Shown: positions 51,475 through 60,137, numbered from the stretch's first letter. The stretch: 64,000 nt of DNA from UMGS1958 sp045542415 (GCA_045542415.1 JAZQKZ010000001.1:44107-108106); one strand, 5' to 3'. Numbers and translations: made by a program. Notes: generated by a model from the letters alone, not told the origin.

Positions 51475-51661
51475 ATAAAACACAAATAAGCAGATACAGC
51501 CCCGGGAACTAATCTGCTTATCATGTGCCGACAACGGACGTTTTTCATTGCTGCTTCCGCACCTTTGATCCCGGTAGAGCTACTTGTCGGGATATTTAGC
51601 AGTGTTTTGAAATGCCTGAGCCGGATGATACTGTTCGTTTTTTAGTGTTAAGCGCTTTAAC
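51475..51661 (-). ncRNA. Unassigned structured RNA with own promoter and terminator
   Basis: A strong minus-strand promoter (51668-51696) precedes about 187 bases without a credible ORF, ending in the hairpin ATAAGCAGAT/ATCTGCTTAT (51486-51521) and a T-rich tail. Inside, CCGACAA (from 51590) pairs with TTGTCGG (to 51528) and encloses a GGTGC-GGAA-GCAGC tip. The GGAA tetraloop followed by AGCA recalls the apical loop of SRP RNA, but the conserved CAGG and AAGCAG elements are altered, and the 5' half matches no family I know. Confidence 0.65.
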
Positions 51662-51667
51662 AAGGCT

Positions 51668-51696
51668 ATTATAGCAAGTGATTTAAACGGAGTCAA
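51668..51696 (-). promoter_or_regulatory. Promoter of the unassigned RNA
   Basis: On the minus strand TTGACT (51691-51696) and TATAAT (51668-51673) are 17 bases apart. Confidence 0.85.
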
Positions 51697-51909
51697 GCGT
51701 CGGAGGGAAATATTGTGAATTGTTATTTGGTGAAATAAATTATCTGAAAATTTAAAATGTAGGTTTAATGCCCGTTTGGGAAAAACGGAATTGTTGAAAT
51801 TGAAAAAGATTTTCGGATTTTTAAAATTATGCCGCAAAATTGTATATATTGCACAATGCTTCGACAAAAAACATAAGACTGATTTTTTGAAAATTAATTT
51901 GGAAAAAGG

Positions 51910-51938
51910 TTGACAATTTAAAGATCGTATGCTATAAT
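51910..51938 (+). promoter_or_regulatory. Promoter of tRNA-Glu
   Basis: TTGACA (51910-51915), 17-base spacer, TATAAT (51933-51938), a perfect consensus 14 bases before the tRNA. Confidence 0.9.
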
Positions 51939-51952
51939 AGCTAATGTTGTAT

Positions 51953-52024
51953 GGCTCGTTGGTCAAGCGGTTAAGACTCCGGCCTCTCACGCCGGCAACG
52001 CGGGTTCGATTCCCGCACGAGTCA
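51953..52024 (+). tRNA. tRNA-Glu (CTC)
   Basis: Acceptor stem GGCTCGT/ACGAGTC, anticodon stem CCGGC/GCCGG with loop CTCTCAC (anticodon CTC at 51986-51988), and T loop GTTCGATT. Confidence 0.93.
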
Positions 52025-52028
52025 CTTT

Positions 52029-52064
52029 AAACAGCTCTGAAGTTTTTTCAGAGCTGTTTTTTTT
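52029..52064 (+). terminator. Terminator of tRNA-Glu
   Basis: AAACAGCTCTGAA pairs with TTCAGAGCTGTTT, followed by T residues. Confidence 0.92.
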
Positions 52065-52102
52065 GCGTGAAGAAATAAGTGTCAGTGAAATATATTTATG
52101 TG

Positions 52103-52131
52103 TTGACACTAAAGGCGATAAATGGTATAAT
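52103..52131 (+). promoter_or_regulatory. Promoter of the aquaporin gene
   Basis: TTGACA (52103-52108), 17-base spacer, TATAAT (52126-52131), a perfect consensus. Confidence 0.9.
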
Positions 52132-52220
52132 AAGGATAAGATAGTTGTTTGGAAATAATATTAGTATATAAAGGCGCATGCCTTATAGATTAAAAAATCA
52201 AAAAAAAGGGAGGAATTTTT

Positions 52221-52889
52221 ATGAATTCAATCAAAAAGTATGTTGCGGAGTTTATCGGTACGTTTGTATTGGTACTTTTCGCTTGCGGAACTGCTGCGGT
52301 GGTAGGATGTTCGGCAGAAAACGGTACCGGATATTTGCTTACGGCTCTTGCATTTGGTCTTGTTATTGTTGCGATGGCATATTCAATAGGTAATGTTTCG
52401 GGCTGTCATATAAATCCGGCAGTATCAATTGCAATGCTCATCAGTAAAAAGATGACTGTATGTGATTTTATAGGTTATGTTGTCGCACAGTTTATCGGTG
52501 CAATCGCAGGTGCGGCTGTATTGATGCTTCTTGTTGGCGTTGACAGCGGTCTCGGTGCAAATGCACTGTATAATAACAGTATCGGACTTTCATTCCTTGT
52601 TGAGATAATTCTTACATTCGTATTTGTTATTGCTATTTTAGGAGTTACATCGAAGGAAAGTAACGGTGCGGTTGCAGGTATTGTAATCGGTCTTTCACTT
52701 ACACTTGTACATATTCTCGGAATCTCATTTACGGGAACATCGGTAAATCCTGCAAGAAGCTTCGGACCGGCACTTTTGGTCGGCGGCGAGGCGTTATCTT
52801 GTGTATGGGTATTTATTCTTGCTCCGTTAGTGGGAGGAGCACTTGCGGCAGTTGTATATAAGCTGCTTACTTCGGAAAAGGCAGAATAA
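52221..52889 (+). CDS. aqpZ: Aquaporin Z-type channel
   Basis: The 222-residue protein has six helices and the two pore motifs of the MIP family, SGCHINPAVSIAM and TGTSVNPARSFGPAL. The second loop (NPARSFGPA) and short length favour a water channel over a glycerol facilitator, which would have Asp after NPARD. GGGAGG precedes the ATG. It is a single gene with a consensus promoter and a strong terminator. Confidence 0.92.
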   Translation: MNSIKKYVAEFIGTFVLVLFACGTAAVVGCSAENGTGYLLTALAFGLVIVAMAYSIGNVSGCHINPAVSIAMLISKKMTVCDFIGYVVAQFIGAIAGAAVLMLLVGVDSGLGANALYNNSIGLSFLVEIILTFVFVIAILGVTSKESNGAVAGIVIGLSLTLVHILGISFTGTSVNPARSFGPALLVGGEALSCVWVFILAPLVGGALAAVVYKLLTSEKAE

Positions 52890-52909
52890 GCAGGGGTATC
52901 CGGCATATA

Positions 52910-52938
52910 AAAAGCACTTGTGAGCAAGTGCTTTTTTT
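52910..52938 (+). terminator. Terminator of the aquaporin gene
   Basis: AAAAGCACTTG pairs with CAAGTGCTTTT around TGAG, followed by T residues. Confidence 0.92.
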
Positions 52939-52952
52939 GTATGCAAATAAGG

Positions 52953-52981
52953 TTGACAAAAAATTAATAGTGATGTATAAT
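52953..52981 (+). promoter_or_regulatory. Promoter of ydbC-copA
   Basis: TTGACA (52953-52958), 17-base spacer, TATAAT (52976-52981). No CsoR or CopY-type operator was recognised nearby. Confidence 0.9.
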
Positions 52982-53018
52982 TGTAGTTAGCAAAGACTAA
53001 TTGAACGGAGATAAAATT

Positions 53019-53240
53019 ATGGCAGATATAAGATTTGAAATAATGGAGCATATCGGAGTGCTTTCCGAGAATGCTAAGGGCTGGAGAAAAGAACTGAACA
53101 TTGTATCTTGGAACGGTGCTGCACCGAAATTTGATTTAAGAGACTGGGCACCGGATCATGAAAAAATGGGTAAGGGACTTACTCTTACCTCTCAGGAGCT
53201 GGCAGAACTGAAGGAAATGCTTTCGGGAATGGATGTGTGA
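53019..53240 (+). CDS. ydbC: YdbC/PC4-like single-stranded DNA-binding protein
   Basis: The 73-residue protein matches the bacterial PC4 homolog YdbC: an acidic start, then KGWRKELNIVSWNGAAPKFD followed by LRDWAPDHEKMGKGLTLTSQE. YdbC binds single-stranded nucleic acid as a dimer and may act in transcription. ATG 53019 follows CGGAG. Its stop codon overlaps a GTG and lies two bases before the ATG of copA, so the pair is probably coupled, although no link to copper is known. Confidence 0.85.
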   Translation: MADIRFEIMEHIGVLSENAKGWRKELNIVSWNGAAPKFDLRDWAPDHEKMGKGLTLTSQELAELKEMLSGMDV

Positions 53241-53242
53241 AA

Positions 53243-55711
53243 ATGGAACAATACAATGTAGTAGGTATGAGTTGCGCAGCGTGCAGTGCCAGAGTAGAAA
53301 AAGCGGTATGTGCAGTTGAGGGAGTGAAAAGCTGCTCAGTCAGTCTTTTGACAAATTCTATGGGAGTTGAGGGTAGTGCATCGGCAGAAGAAATCATTGC
53401 TGCGGTAGAAAAGGCAGGATACGGTGCATCGTTAAAGGGTGCAAAAAAAGTAACAGAGACAGACACTGACCCGTTAAAAGATACGCAGTCACCATTGTTA
53501 AGAAAGAGATTGTTTTCATCTCTTGTTTTTCTTGCAGTGCTGATGTATTTTTCAATGGGGCATGTCATGTGGGGATTTCCGGTTCCGGCTTTTTTTGATA
53601 ACAATCCTGTGGCACTGGGGATTGTGCAGCTGCTTCTTACTGCGATTGTAATGGTAATAAATCAGAAATTCTTTATAAGCGGCTTTAAAGGACTGATAAA
53701 GAAAGCACCGAATATGGATACTCTTGTAGCACTTGGCTCGGGTGCGGCTTTTATATACAGCACCTATGCATTATTCAGAATGACAGTCGATGCAGGAGGT
53801 CACTATCTGCATGAGCTGTATTTTGAATCCTCGGCTATGATTCTGACGCTCATAACCGTAGGAAAGCTGCTTGAGGCACATTCAAAAGGTAAAACCACCA
53901 ATGCTCTTAAAAGTCTCATGAAGCTGTCACCTAAGACGGCAACTGTTATAAAAGATGGTGAACAGATTCAGGTATCAGTTGAACAGGTTAAACAGGGTGA
54001 TATTTTTGTGGTGCGTCCGGGTGAGAGTATTCCGGTAGATGGAATAGTGATTGACGGCAGCTCAGCAGTTAATGAGTCGGCTCTTACGGGCGAGAGTATT
54101 CCTGTGGATAAAAACATCGGAGATCAGGTTTCGGCGGCGACGATAAACAGCTCCGGATATATAAAATGTGAAGCAACAAGAGTTGGTGAGGATACAACTC
54201 TTTCGAAGATAATAAAAATGGTAAGTGATGCGGCGGCGACAAAAGCTCCGATAGCAAAGGTGGCTGATAAGGTTTCGGGTATCTTTGTGCCGGCTGTAAT
54301 AACCATTGCAATTATTACAGCCTTTATATGGCTGTTGGTTGGAAAGGATATCGGATTCTCGTTGGCAAGAGGTATATCTGTGCTTGTTATAAGCTGTCCG
54401 TGTGCACTCGGTCTTGCAACGCCGGTGGCTATTATGGTTGGTAACGGAGTGGGAGCAAAGAACGGAATTTTGTTTAAAAATGCTGTATCGCTGGAGGAAA
54501 CGGGAAGAACTGCGGTTGTGGCTCTTGATAAAACCGGTACAATTACAAAGGGTGAACCGGTAGTTACAGATATAGTACCTGCAAGCGGCGTGGATGAGCG
54601 TGAGTTGTTAACGCTTGCGTATTCGCTTGAATATAAGAGTGAGCATCCGTTGGCTGTTGCGATAGTAAAATTCTGTAAGGAAAAACAGATATCATTAACA
54701 GATGTCAACGGATTTGAAGCACTGTCGGGAAACGGAGTAAAAGCAGAGCTTGAGGGTGAGCCTGCACTGGGTGGAAGTCTGAGCTTTATATCATCTAAGC
54801 TGAACGTCGATGATGTGGTTTCTGATAAGGCTGATGAGCTTGCAAGTATGGGAAAAACACCGCTTCTCTTTGCAAAAGGAGGCAGGCTTGTCGGCATGAT
54901 AGCCGTTGCCGATGTTATCAAAGATGATTCGGCAGAAGCAATAGAAGCATTAAAAAATATGGGCATACATGTTGTAATGCTTACGGGTGACAATGAACGT
55001 ACCGCAAAGGCAATCGGTGATAAATCGGGGGTTGATGAGGTTTTTGCCGGTGTTATGCCTGACGGTAAGGAAAAAATAATAAATTCCCTGAAGCGAAAGG
55101 GTAAGGTTGCAATGGTCGGTGACGGAATTAATGATGCACCGGCCCTTACAGGGGCAGATATCGGTATTGCAATAGGTGCAGGATCGGATGTTGCTATTGA
55201 TGCGGCGGACATTGTGTTGGTGAAAAACAGTCTGAAAGATGTGGCGGCGGCGATAAGACTGAGTCGTAAAACGCTGAAAAATATCCATGAAAATCTGTTC
55301 TGGGCATTTTTCTATAATGTGCTGGGGATACCGCTGGCAGCAGGAGTGTTTATATCACTGCTTGGTTGGCAGCTTAATCCGATGTTCGGTGCAGCGGCAA
55401 TGAGTCTGTCGAGCTTTTGTGTAGTGTCCAATGCTCTGAGGTTGAATTTGGTTAATATACATGATTCATCAGGAGATAAGAAAATAAAGGTTAAGGAGAA
55501 AAAAACAATGGAAGTGACATTGAAAATTGAAGGGATGATGTGTCCGCACTGCGAGGCAAGAGTGAAGAAGTGCTTAGAGGAGCTTGAAAACGTAGCCGTA
55601 GCGGATGTGAGTCACGAAAAGGGTACGGCTGTAGTAACTCTTAATGCAGAAACTGCGTATGAGGTTCTTAAAAAGACGGTAGAGGATCAGGGCTATAAGG
55701 TAATTGACTAA
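53243..55711 (+). CDS. copA: Copper-exporting P-type ATPase with CopZ-like C-terminal domain
   Basis: The 822-residue P1B ATPase pumps Cu(I) out of the cell. It has an N-terminal metal domain with GMSCAACSARVE, eight helices, TGES in the actuator domain, the transport motif ISCPCALGLATP, the phosphorylation site DKTGTITKGEP, HP in SEHPLAV, and GDGINDAPAL. The last 67 residues form a second metal-binding domain (MEVTLKIEGMMCPHCEAR) with CPHC instead of CAAC; C-terminal placement is rare. This domain begins at an in-frame ATG with its own ribosome site (see copZ). GTG 53237 is an alternative start overlapping ydbC. Confidence 0.92.
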   Translation: MEQYNVVGMSCAACSARVEKAVCAVEGVKSCSVSLLTNSMGVEGSASAEEIIAAVEKAGYGASLKGAKKVTETDTDPLKDTQSPLLRKRLFSSLVFLAVLMYFSMGHVMWGFPVPAFFDNNPVALGIVQLLLTAIVMVINQKFFISGFKGLIKKAPNMDTLVALGSGAAFIYSTYALFRMTVDAGGHYLHELYFESSAMILTLITVGKLLEAHSKGKTTNALKSLMKLSPKTATVIKDGEQIQVSVEQVKQGDIFVVRPGESIPVDGIVIDGSSAVNESALTGESIPVDKNIGDQVSAATINSSGYIKCEATRVGEDTTLSKIIKMVSDAAATKAPIAKVADKVSGIFVPAVITIAIITAFIWLLVGKDIGFSLARGISVLVISCPCALGLATPVAIMVGNGVGAKNGILFKNAVSLEETGRTAVVALDKTGTITKGEPVVTDIVPASGVDERELLTLAYSLEYKSEHPLAVAIVKFCKEKQISLTDVNGFEALSGNGVKAELEGEPALGGSLSFISSKLNVDDVVSDKADELASMGKTPLLFAKGGRLVGMIAVADVIKDDSAEAIEALKNMGIHVVMLTGDNERTAKAIGDKSGVDEVFAGVMPDGKEKIINSLKRKGKVAMVGDGINDAPALTGADIGIAIGAGSDVAIDAADIVLVKNSLKDVAAAIRLSRKTLKNIHENLFWAFFYNVLGIPLAAGVFISLLGWQLNPMFGAAAMSLSSFCVVSNALRLNLVNIHDSSGDKKIKVKEKKTMEVTLKIEGMMCPHCEARVKKCLEELENVAVADVSHEKGTAVVTLNAETAYEVLKKTVEDQGYKVID
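55508..55711 (+). CDS. copZ: Possible free CopZ copper chaperone made by internal start
   Basis: Inside copA and in the same frame, ATG 55508 is preceded by AAGGAG (55493-55498) with a nine-base spacer. The 67-residue product has GMMCPHCEARVKKCLEE and ends QGYKVID, the length and layout of a free-standing CopZ chaperone that hands Cu(I) to CopA. The linker before it is lysine-rich and hydrophilic. Either copA and copZ became fused when a stop codon was lost, or both products are made. Internal initiation is predicted only from the ribosome site. Confidence 0.5.
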   Translation: MEVTLKIEGMMCPHCEARVKKCLEELENVAVADVSHEKGTAVVTLNAETAYEVLKKTVEDQGYKVID

Positions 55712-55744
55712 AGACAGTATCTGGACAAAATCAATTTATAAAAT

Positions 55745-55785
55745 ACGAAAAAAGACAGATTCGTTTTGAACCTGTCTTTTTTCGT
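55745..55785. terminator. Two-way terminator between copA and tRNA-Leu
   Basis: ACGAAAAAAGACAG pairs with CTGTCTTTTTTCGT around 13 bases, giving T-runs on both strands. Confidence 0.92.
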
Positions 55786-55787
55786 TA

Positions 55788-55867
55788 TGCGGGCGAAGGG
55801 ACTTGAACCCCCACGGTTGCCCACCAGATCCTAAGTCTGGCGCGTCTGCCAATTCCGCCACGCCCGC
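55788..55867 (-). tRNA. tRNA-Leu (TAG)
   Basis: On the minus strand: acceptor GCGGGCG/CGCCCGC, anticodon stem CCAGA/TCTGG with loop CTTAGGA (anticodon TAG at 55831-55833), class II variable arm and GTTCAAG T loop. Confidence 0.93.
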
Positions 55868-55921
55868 TGATTACCTCGTGATTTTTACTCGGCAGAGGTG
55901 TGCCGGGGAGGAGCATTTCGC

Positions 55922-55996
55922 TTAATCCTCATATATGAACACGGAAAATCCGTACTCATCTGTTATATCGCATACAATACGGGGACGAAGCCTCAC
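55922..55996 (-). CDS. Possible 24-residue small protein in the tRNA-Leu leader
   Basis: A GTG-started frame begins MRLRPRIVCD and ends FSVFIYED with a TAA stop. It looks protein-like (balanced charges, alternating hydrophobics) and begins about 12 bases after the likely transcription start. The only purine-rich site (AGG) is too close, so it would be near-leaderless. It could be a small gene, a regulatory leader peptide or the end of a decayed gene. Confidence 0.3.
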   Translation of the reverse strand: MRLRPRIVCDITDEYGFSVFIYED

Positions 55997-56015
55997 ATAC
56001 CTGCATGACTGAATA

Positions 56016-56044
56016 ATTATATCATAAATAAACAAAAAAGTCAA
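56016..56044 (-). promoter_or_regulatory. Promoter of tRNA-Leu (TAG), with a long leader
   Basis: On the minus strand TTGACT (56039-56044) and TATAAT (56016-56021) are 17 bases apart. The tRNA begins about 150 bases downstream, far longer than the leaders of the other tRNAs here. Confidence 0.82.
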
Positions 56045-56088
56045 GAAATTTTTGTGAAAAACAAATTTAATTTTTGTTATAAAAATAC

Positions 56089-56117
56089 TGTACAAAAGTT
56101 ATTTTTCGTGATATAAT
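56089..56117 (+). promoter_or_regulatory. Promoter of the first SGNH esterase gene
   Basis: TGTACA (56089-56094), 17-base spacer, TATAAT (56112-56117). The element TACTGTACAAA starts 26 bases before the -10 box, exactly as TACTATACAAA does before the paralog at 60362. Confidence 0.65.
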
Positions 56118-56158
56118 TACTATGAATATTTTTATATAATTACAAGGGAGAGAAAACT

Positions 56159-59100
56159 ATGAAAATCTTCAGTAAGTTAACAGCTATAGTCTCCACTATA
56201 GCGGTTGTTTCATCGTTTGTGGTTATGCCGATGAGTGCATCAGCGGATACTGTTGTGTATTCCGGAGATCCGACATGGACAGCAGTAAACGGTACTGCCG
56301 GTACAGGCACAGGCTATGTTAACGGTGATTCTACACAGGTGATGGACACAACATATTTCTATCAGGATGGCGGCGGCGGCTCAAGAGGCGGCTATGCATA
56401 TTTTGTTAATGGTACAGCACCGGCTGACGGAAATGTGTATCAGCTTGACTGGTATATGAATCTTAATGCGGCTACTTCTGCTGATTCTCATGTTTATCTT
56501 ATGGGAACAAATGATACTGCGGCGGCAGAAGCGTCATCGGGAGCTATTCTTGATTTTTATATGACATCGTGGTCGGGAACCTTGACGGTAAACGGTCAGT
56601 CGCTTCTGGATGATGTAACAATTGGTTCGACAAGCTATTATTCGATAGTAGCTGATCAGACAAGAACAAGCGGAACAGGTCTTATAAAGTATTCGGCTTT
56701 AATAGATTTTGATGCAAAACAGGTTACGCTTACCGTAAACGGAACAAAAGCTACATCGACCTATACCTTGGATTTCGTTGATGATACAGTAACATCATTA
56801 TATGGTTTCAAGGCATACTGCGGAAGATGGTATTCGGGTGCGGCTACAGCGGATGTGACACTTACTGAGATTGAGTCAGAGACATCTGATACAACAGCAG
56901 AAACTCTTGCATCAATAGAGTTTGACAGCTTCCCGTCAGGTAATACACTCGTTGCAGGTGCAGATGAAAATACTGCACAGTCAAATCCGATAAGCGTTAA
57001 GCTTACAGGCAGTGAGGGTTCGGATTTAACAGCAAACTATGATAACTATACAGTAGATTACACATTAAAGGGCTTCAGATGGATTGCAGATAAGAATGAA
57101 GCATCAACTGATGCGGAGGGTTCAAATATTTACTGCGACAGCTACGGCGAGCTTGTAGTAGATGAAACAACCCACGAAGCAGATTTTAAGCTCAAAGCCC
57201 ATGCATTCAACTACTACGGTGCAGTTGTGGCAACGGTTACATACGGTGATACAGTTCTTACGGTTGAAGAACCGCTTATATACCTTGGAAATACATCAAA
57301 TACAGATGCAAATACAGTTCTTCCAAAAGGCGGATATGTGAGTGATTTCTCAAGTTATTCGGATGATATGGCAGGCTATGTATGTACAAAGAACACATAC
57401 ACAGGCTCGGATATAATTTTAGGCGGCTTTAATGTTGCAGGCTCTGACGGTTCTGCCGCAGCTACGCTCACAAAGGATGGTAGCGATAAATTCATCCGTA
57501 TGAAGAAAGCAACTGCAAGCAAGTCTGCAATGATGGCAAATACTTTCCCGGCAACATCGGGACAACTGATTTTTGAGCAGGATGTACGCTTTAATTCAAA
57601 TGGCGGACGTATTACTCTGACACAGGGCTATGCATTCTGGAGCAGCAGCTCATCATATGCAGAGGCTTTAACTCTGTCATATTCTGATTCGGCAATTACA
57701 TTAAATGGCACAACGCTTACAAACGGGGACAGTAATGCGTCGTTTGCTACAGGAACATGGTATAAGGTTGTTTTCTCGATAGATAAGACAACAGAGACAG
57801 CATACGCACAGGTATATAATTCAACAGGCACTACATTATTGGGTGAGACTTCAAATGTAGCATGGACATCATCATGTAACCCGACATTCTATGCAATCGG
57901 CTTAGGAAACTCAAACACAGGTACAATCGATCTGGGCAGCTATTATGTCTATAACCCGGCAGTTGATTCATCAAAGTTTACACTTACGGCTGAAAGTGAA
58001 ACTCTTTCAATTCCGGAAGCACAGAGTACAACATTAACAGCAAGTGCTTTGACAGCAGATGGATATCCGGTGACGGGTACAGCTGAATGGACAATAACAG
58101 ACGACTCGATGGCAGAGGGAGTTACAATTACTCCGGATTCAACTGATTCACATAAGGCAGTTGTTGCAGTTTCAACATCAGCTTCTGCCGGAACACTTCC
58201 GGTACAGGTAACAATCGGCGGATACTCAAAGACAATCGAGCTTACATTAACAAGCTCAGATGACAGTGTTAAGTTTACAAAGTCAGAAACAAGCGTAACA
58301 ATTCCGCTTGAAGCAGACGTGACTTCAACAGCAACTTTTGCAGCAGAGGTAATAGACGCAAATGCGAACAAGCTTAGTGATTGTACTCTTGCTGTGTATG
58401 ACAAGACAAATACAACACAGCTTACAACATTACCTACAGGAATCAGCTTTAATAACGGTGTATTATCGGTTGCATCAAATGCACAGCCTATTACACTTAC
58501 AATCAGAGCAACAGGTACAAATTCAGCAGGCGAAACACTTTCAAAGGCAGTTAAGGTAATAGTTCACGGATACTTATTTGACTTCGGTGCAGGCGAGGAA
58601 GAAGATGTAACTGAGGGATATACAGCAGTTTCACCGTCAACAGCATATACAGAAAAGCTTGGATACGGTATAGAGGGAACAGCAACAGCGGCAGGCACAG
58701 CATCAACAACAGATGCTTCAACAGACTATCTCACAGGTACATTTACATTCAAGGCAAACGTTGAAAGCAACAAGATATATACAGTAAACGTTTATTACAG
58801 CGGAAGTGCTGCATCAGAATATGTAAACAGCGATCTTTCGGGTGTGGCACTGACAAGTGATTCATTAGCAGTTGCTACATATAATGTACCGGTGTTTGAC
58901 GGAGTGCTTGACTTTGCGTTTACAGATTCAAGTGTAGCATATATCACAATCGAAAAGCAGGCAGATAAGACTGCAAGAACAATACCGAATGTTTTCTCAA
59001 TTGGTGACTCGACAGCTGCAAATAACGGTTCATGGGCATATGTATTAAATAGTACACAGAGCAATTATACAAACTTAACAGCACTTGTAAGCTTTTCAAA

Positions 59101-59947
59101 TAATGGTAGAGGCGGAAGAAATCTCTGTACATATTATACACAGGGATTGTTAAGAAACGTTCTTAATCAGATTCAGCCGGGTGACTATGTAATGATTGGT
59201 GACATGGGTACAAACGGTATGGGAAGCTATTTTGAGGAGGACTTCAACTACTATATTGACTGCTGTAAGGCATTAGGTGCAAATGTTATTCTTAATTCGT
59301 ATTCACCGCATGGTGCAGTGGGTAATTATACAAGCGGATATGACAGCGATACACAGACATTTACAAGCTACCGTCAGGACAGCTATGACAATGTAGTAAG
59401 AGCAATATATACAGAGCGTGCAGATGAATTAGCCGGCTTTGTGGACATCGGTAAAAATGCGGATACTTCATTCAATGCATATGTAGATGATTATGCAGCG
59501 AATGGTTATGAGTCAAGAGATGCAGCGGCTCAGGCAATTATCGCATGCTTCACAGACCATAACCACTATAGCGGACTTGCTTCGACATTAATGATTGAGG
59601 GATATAACGGAACAAAGGGCGTTGTATCAGAGCTTGTAAGAATTATCGGCGAAAATACGGTGGTTCCGGAGCTTGCGGCAATTACTACCGAAGCACTTAC
59701 TATTGAAAATGACAGCGACAGTATTCCGGCAAAGGGCTGGAAAGCAGAGTTTGTTCAGGGTGATGATAACTTGCAGCCGTCAAAGCTTGTATGGAATATC
59801 ACATCAACTATGGGTTCAACAATTGCAAATCCGGAGGTTGAAATCAGCACAACAATCAGTGGCGGAGCAACAGTAAGATATGGTCTTATCATTACAGGAA
59901 CAGAAGAACAGCTTGAGTCGCTTACAGTAGAAGCCGAGCTTGAATAA
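56159..59947 (+). CDS. Large secreted SGNH esterase, rhamnogalacturonan acetylesterase-like
   Basis: The 1262-residue exported protein has a signal peptide (to about SASA, residue 29), a jelly-roll domain (30-240), a further beta domain (250-390), a second lectin-like jelly-roll (390-610), Ig-like domains (615-850), a carbohydrate-binding module starting YLFDFGAGEEEDVTEGY, and an SGNH hydrolase domain from about 942. The catalytic Ser is in SIGDSTAANN (S951), the glycine block in NNGRGGRNL, the Asn in GTNGM, and Asp/His in DHNHYS (D1133, H1136). This plan fits CE12-type esterases that de-acetylate pectin. A 70-residue beta tail follows. No SLH, sortase or dockerin motif is seen. Confidence 0.85.
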   Translation: MKIFSKLTAIVSTIAVVSSFVVMPMSASADTVVYSGDPTWTAVNGTAGTGTGYVNGDSTQVMDTTYFYQDGGGGSRGGYAYFVNGTAPADGNVYQLDWYMNLNAATSADSHVYLMGTNDTAAAEASSGAILDFYMTSWSGTLTVNGQSLLDDVTIGSTSYYSIVADQTRTSGTGLIKYSALIDFDAKQVTLTVNGTKATSTYTLDFVDDTVTSLYGFKAYCGRWYSGAATADVTLTEIESETSDTTAETLASIEFDSFPSGNTLVAGADENTAQSNPISVKLTGSEGSDLTANYDNYTVDYTLKGFRWIADKNEASTDAEGSNIYCDSYGELVVDETTHEADFKLKAHAFNYYGAVVATVTYGDTVLTVEEPLIYLGNTSNTDANTVLPKGGYVSDFSSYSDDMAGYVCTKNTYTGSDIILGGFNVAGSDGSAAATLTKDGSDKFIRMKKATASKSAMMANTFPATSGQLIFEQDVRFNSNGGRITLTQGYAFWSSSSSYAEALTLSYSDSAITLNGTTLTNGDSNASFATGTWYKVVFSIDKTTETAYAQVYNSTGTTLLGETSNVAWTSSCNPTFYAIGLGNSNTGTIDLGSYYVYNPAVDSSKFTLTAESETLSIPEAQSTTLTASALTADGYPVTGTAEWTITDDSMAEGVTITPDSTDSHKAVVAVSTSASAGTLPVQVTIGGYSKTIELTLTSSDDSVKFTKSETSVTIPLEADVTSTATFAAEVIDANANKLSDCTLAVYDKTNTTQLTTLPTGISFNNGVLSVASNAQPITLTIRATGTNSAGETLSKAVKVIVHGYLFDFGAGEEEDVTEGYTAVSPSTAYTEKLGYGIEGTATAAGTASTTDASTDYLTGTFTFKANVESNKIYTVNVYYSGSAASEYVNSDLSGVALTSDSLAVATYNVPVFDGVLDFAFTDSSVAYITIEKQADKTARTIPNVFSIGDSTAANNGSWAYVLNSTQSNYTNLTALVSFSNNGRGGRNLCTYYTQGLLRNVLNQIQPGDYVMIGDMGTNGMGSYFEEDFNYYIDCCKALGANVILNSYSPHGAVGNYTSGYDSDTQTFTSYRQDSYDNVVRAIYTERADELAGFVDIGKNADTSFNAYVDDYAANGYESRDAAAQAIIACFTDHNHYSGLASTLMIEGYNGTKGVVSELVRIIGENTVVPELAAITTEALTIENDSDSIPAKGWKAEFVQGDDNLQPSKLVWNITSTMGSTIANPEVEISTTISGGATVRYGLIITGTEEQLESLTVEAELE

Positions 59948-59963
59948 ATGGAGGTATTATATA

Positions 59964-60137
59964 ATGAAGAAAAATTTTGAGATACCGGTAATCGGAATTG
60001 ATAAATTCAGCATTGAAAATGTAGCGACATTAAGCGGTAAAATGACAAATGCTGAAACAACAGAAGCAAATCTTAAAGAGGTCGGAGTAACGAATGTTCA
60101 GACTCTTACCTTTGATGATATTATAAAAGCTGAGTAA
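59964..60137 (+). CDS. 57-residue peptide of unknown function
   Basis: The peptide begins MKKNFEIPVIGIDKFSIENV and continues with ATLSGKMTNAETT, ending DDIIKAE. It has no signal peptide, is acidic at the end, and has GGAGGT eight bases before the ATG. The pattern of an N-terminal KxFExPxIxIxKFxxEN(V/I)xTLSG resembles short clostridial peptides that I have seen near secreted or RiPP genes, but I cannot name the family. It is 16 bases after the esterase gene and before a strong terminator, so it is co-transcribed. No maturation enzyme is nearby. Confidence 0.7.
   Translation: MKKNFEIPVIGIDKFSIENVATLSGKMTNAETTEANLKEVGVTNVQTLTFDDIIKAE

Noticed and set aside
51475..51661. Firm call of SRP RNA (ffs) or 6S RNA
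   Set aside because: The GGAA tip is suggestive, but the conserved SRP bases around it are changed and the 5' half fits neither family; it is left unassigned.
54124..55212. A long open frame (about 360 codons) on the minus strand inside copA
   Set aside because: It is antisense to the strongly conserved ATPase domains, has no ribosome site or family motifs, and reads as a reflection of copA codon bias.
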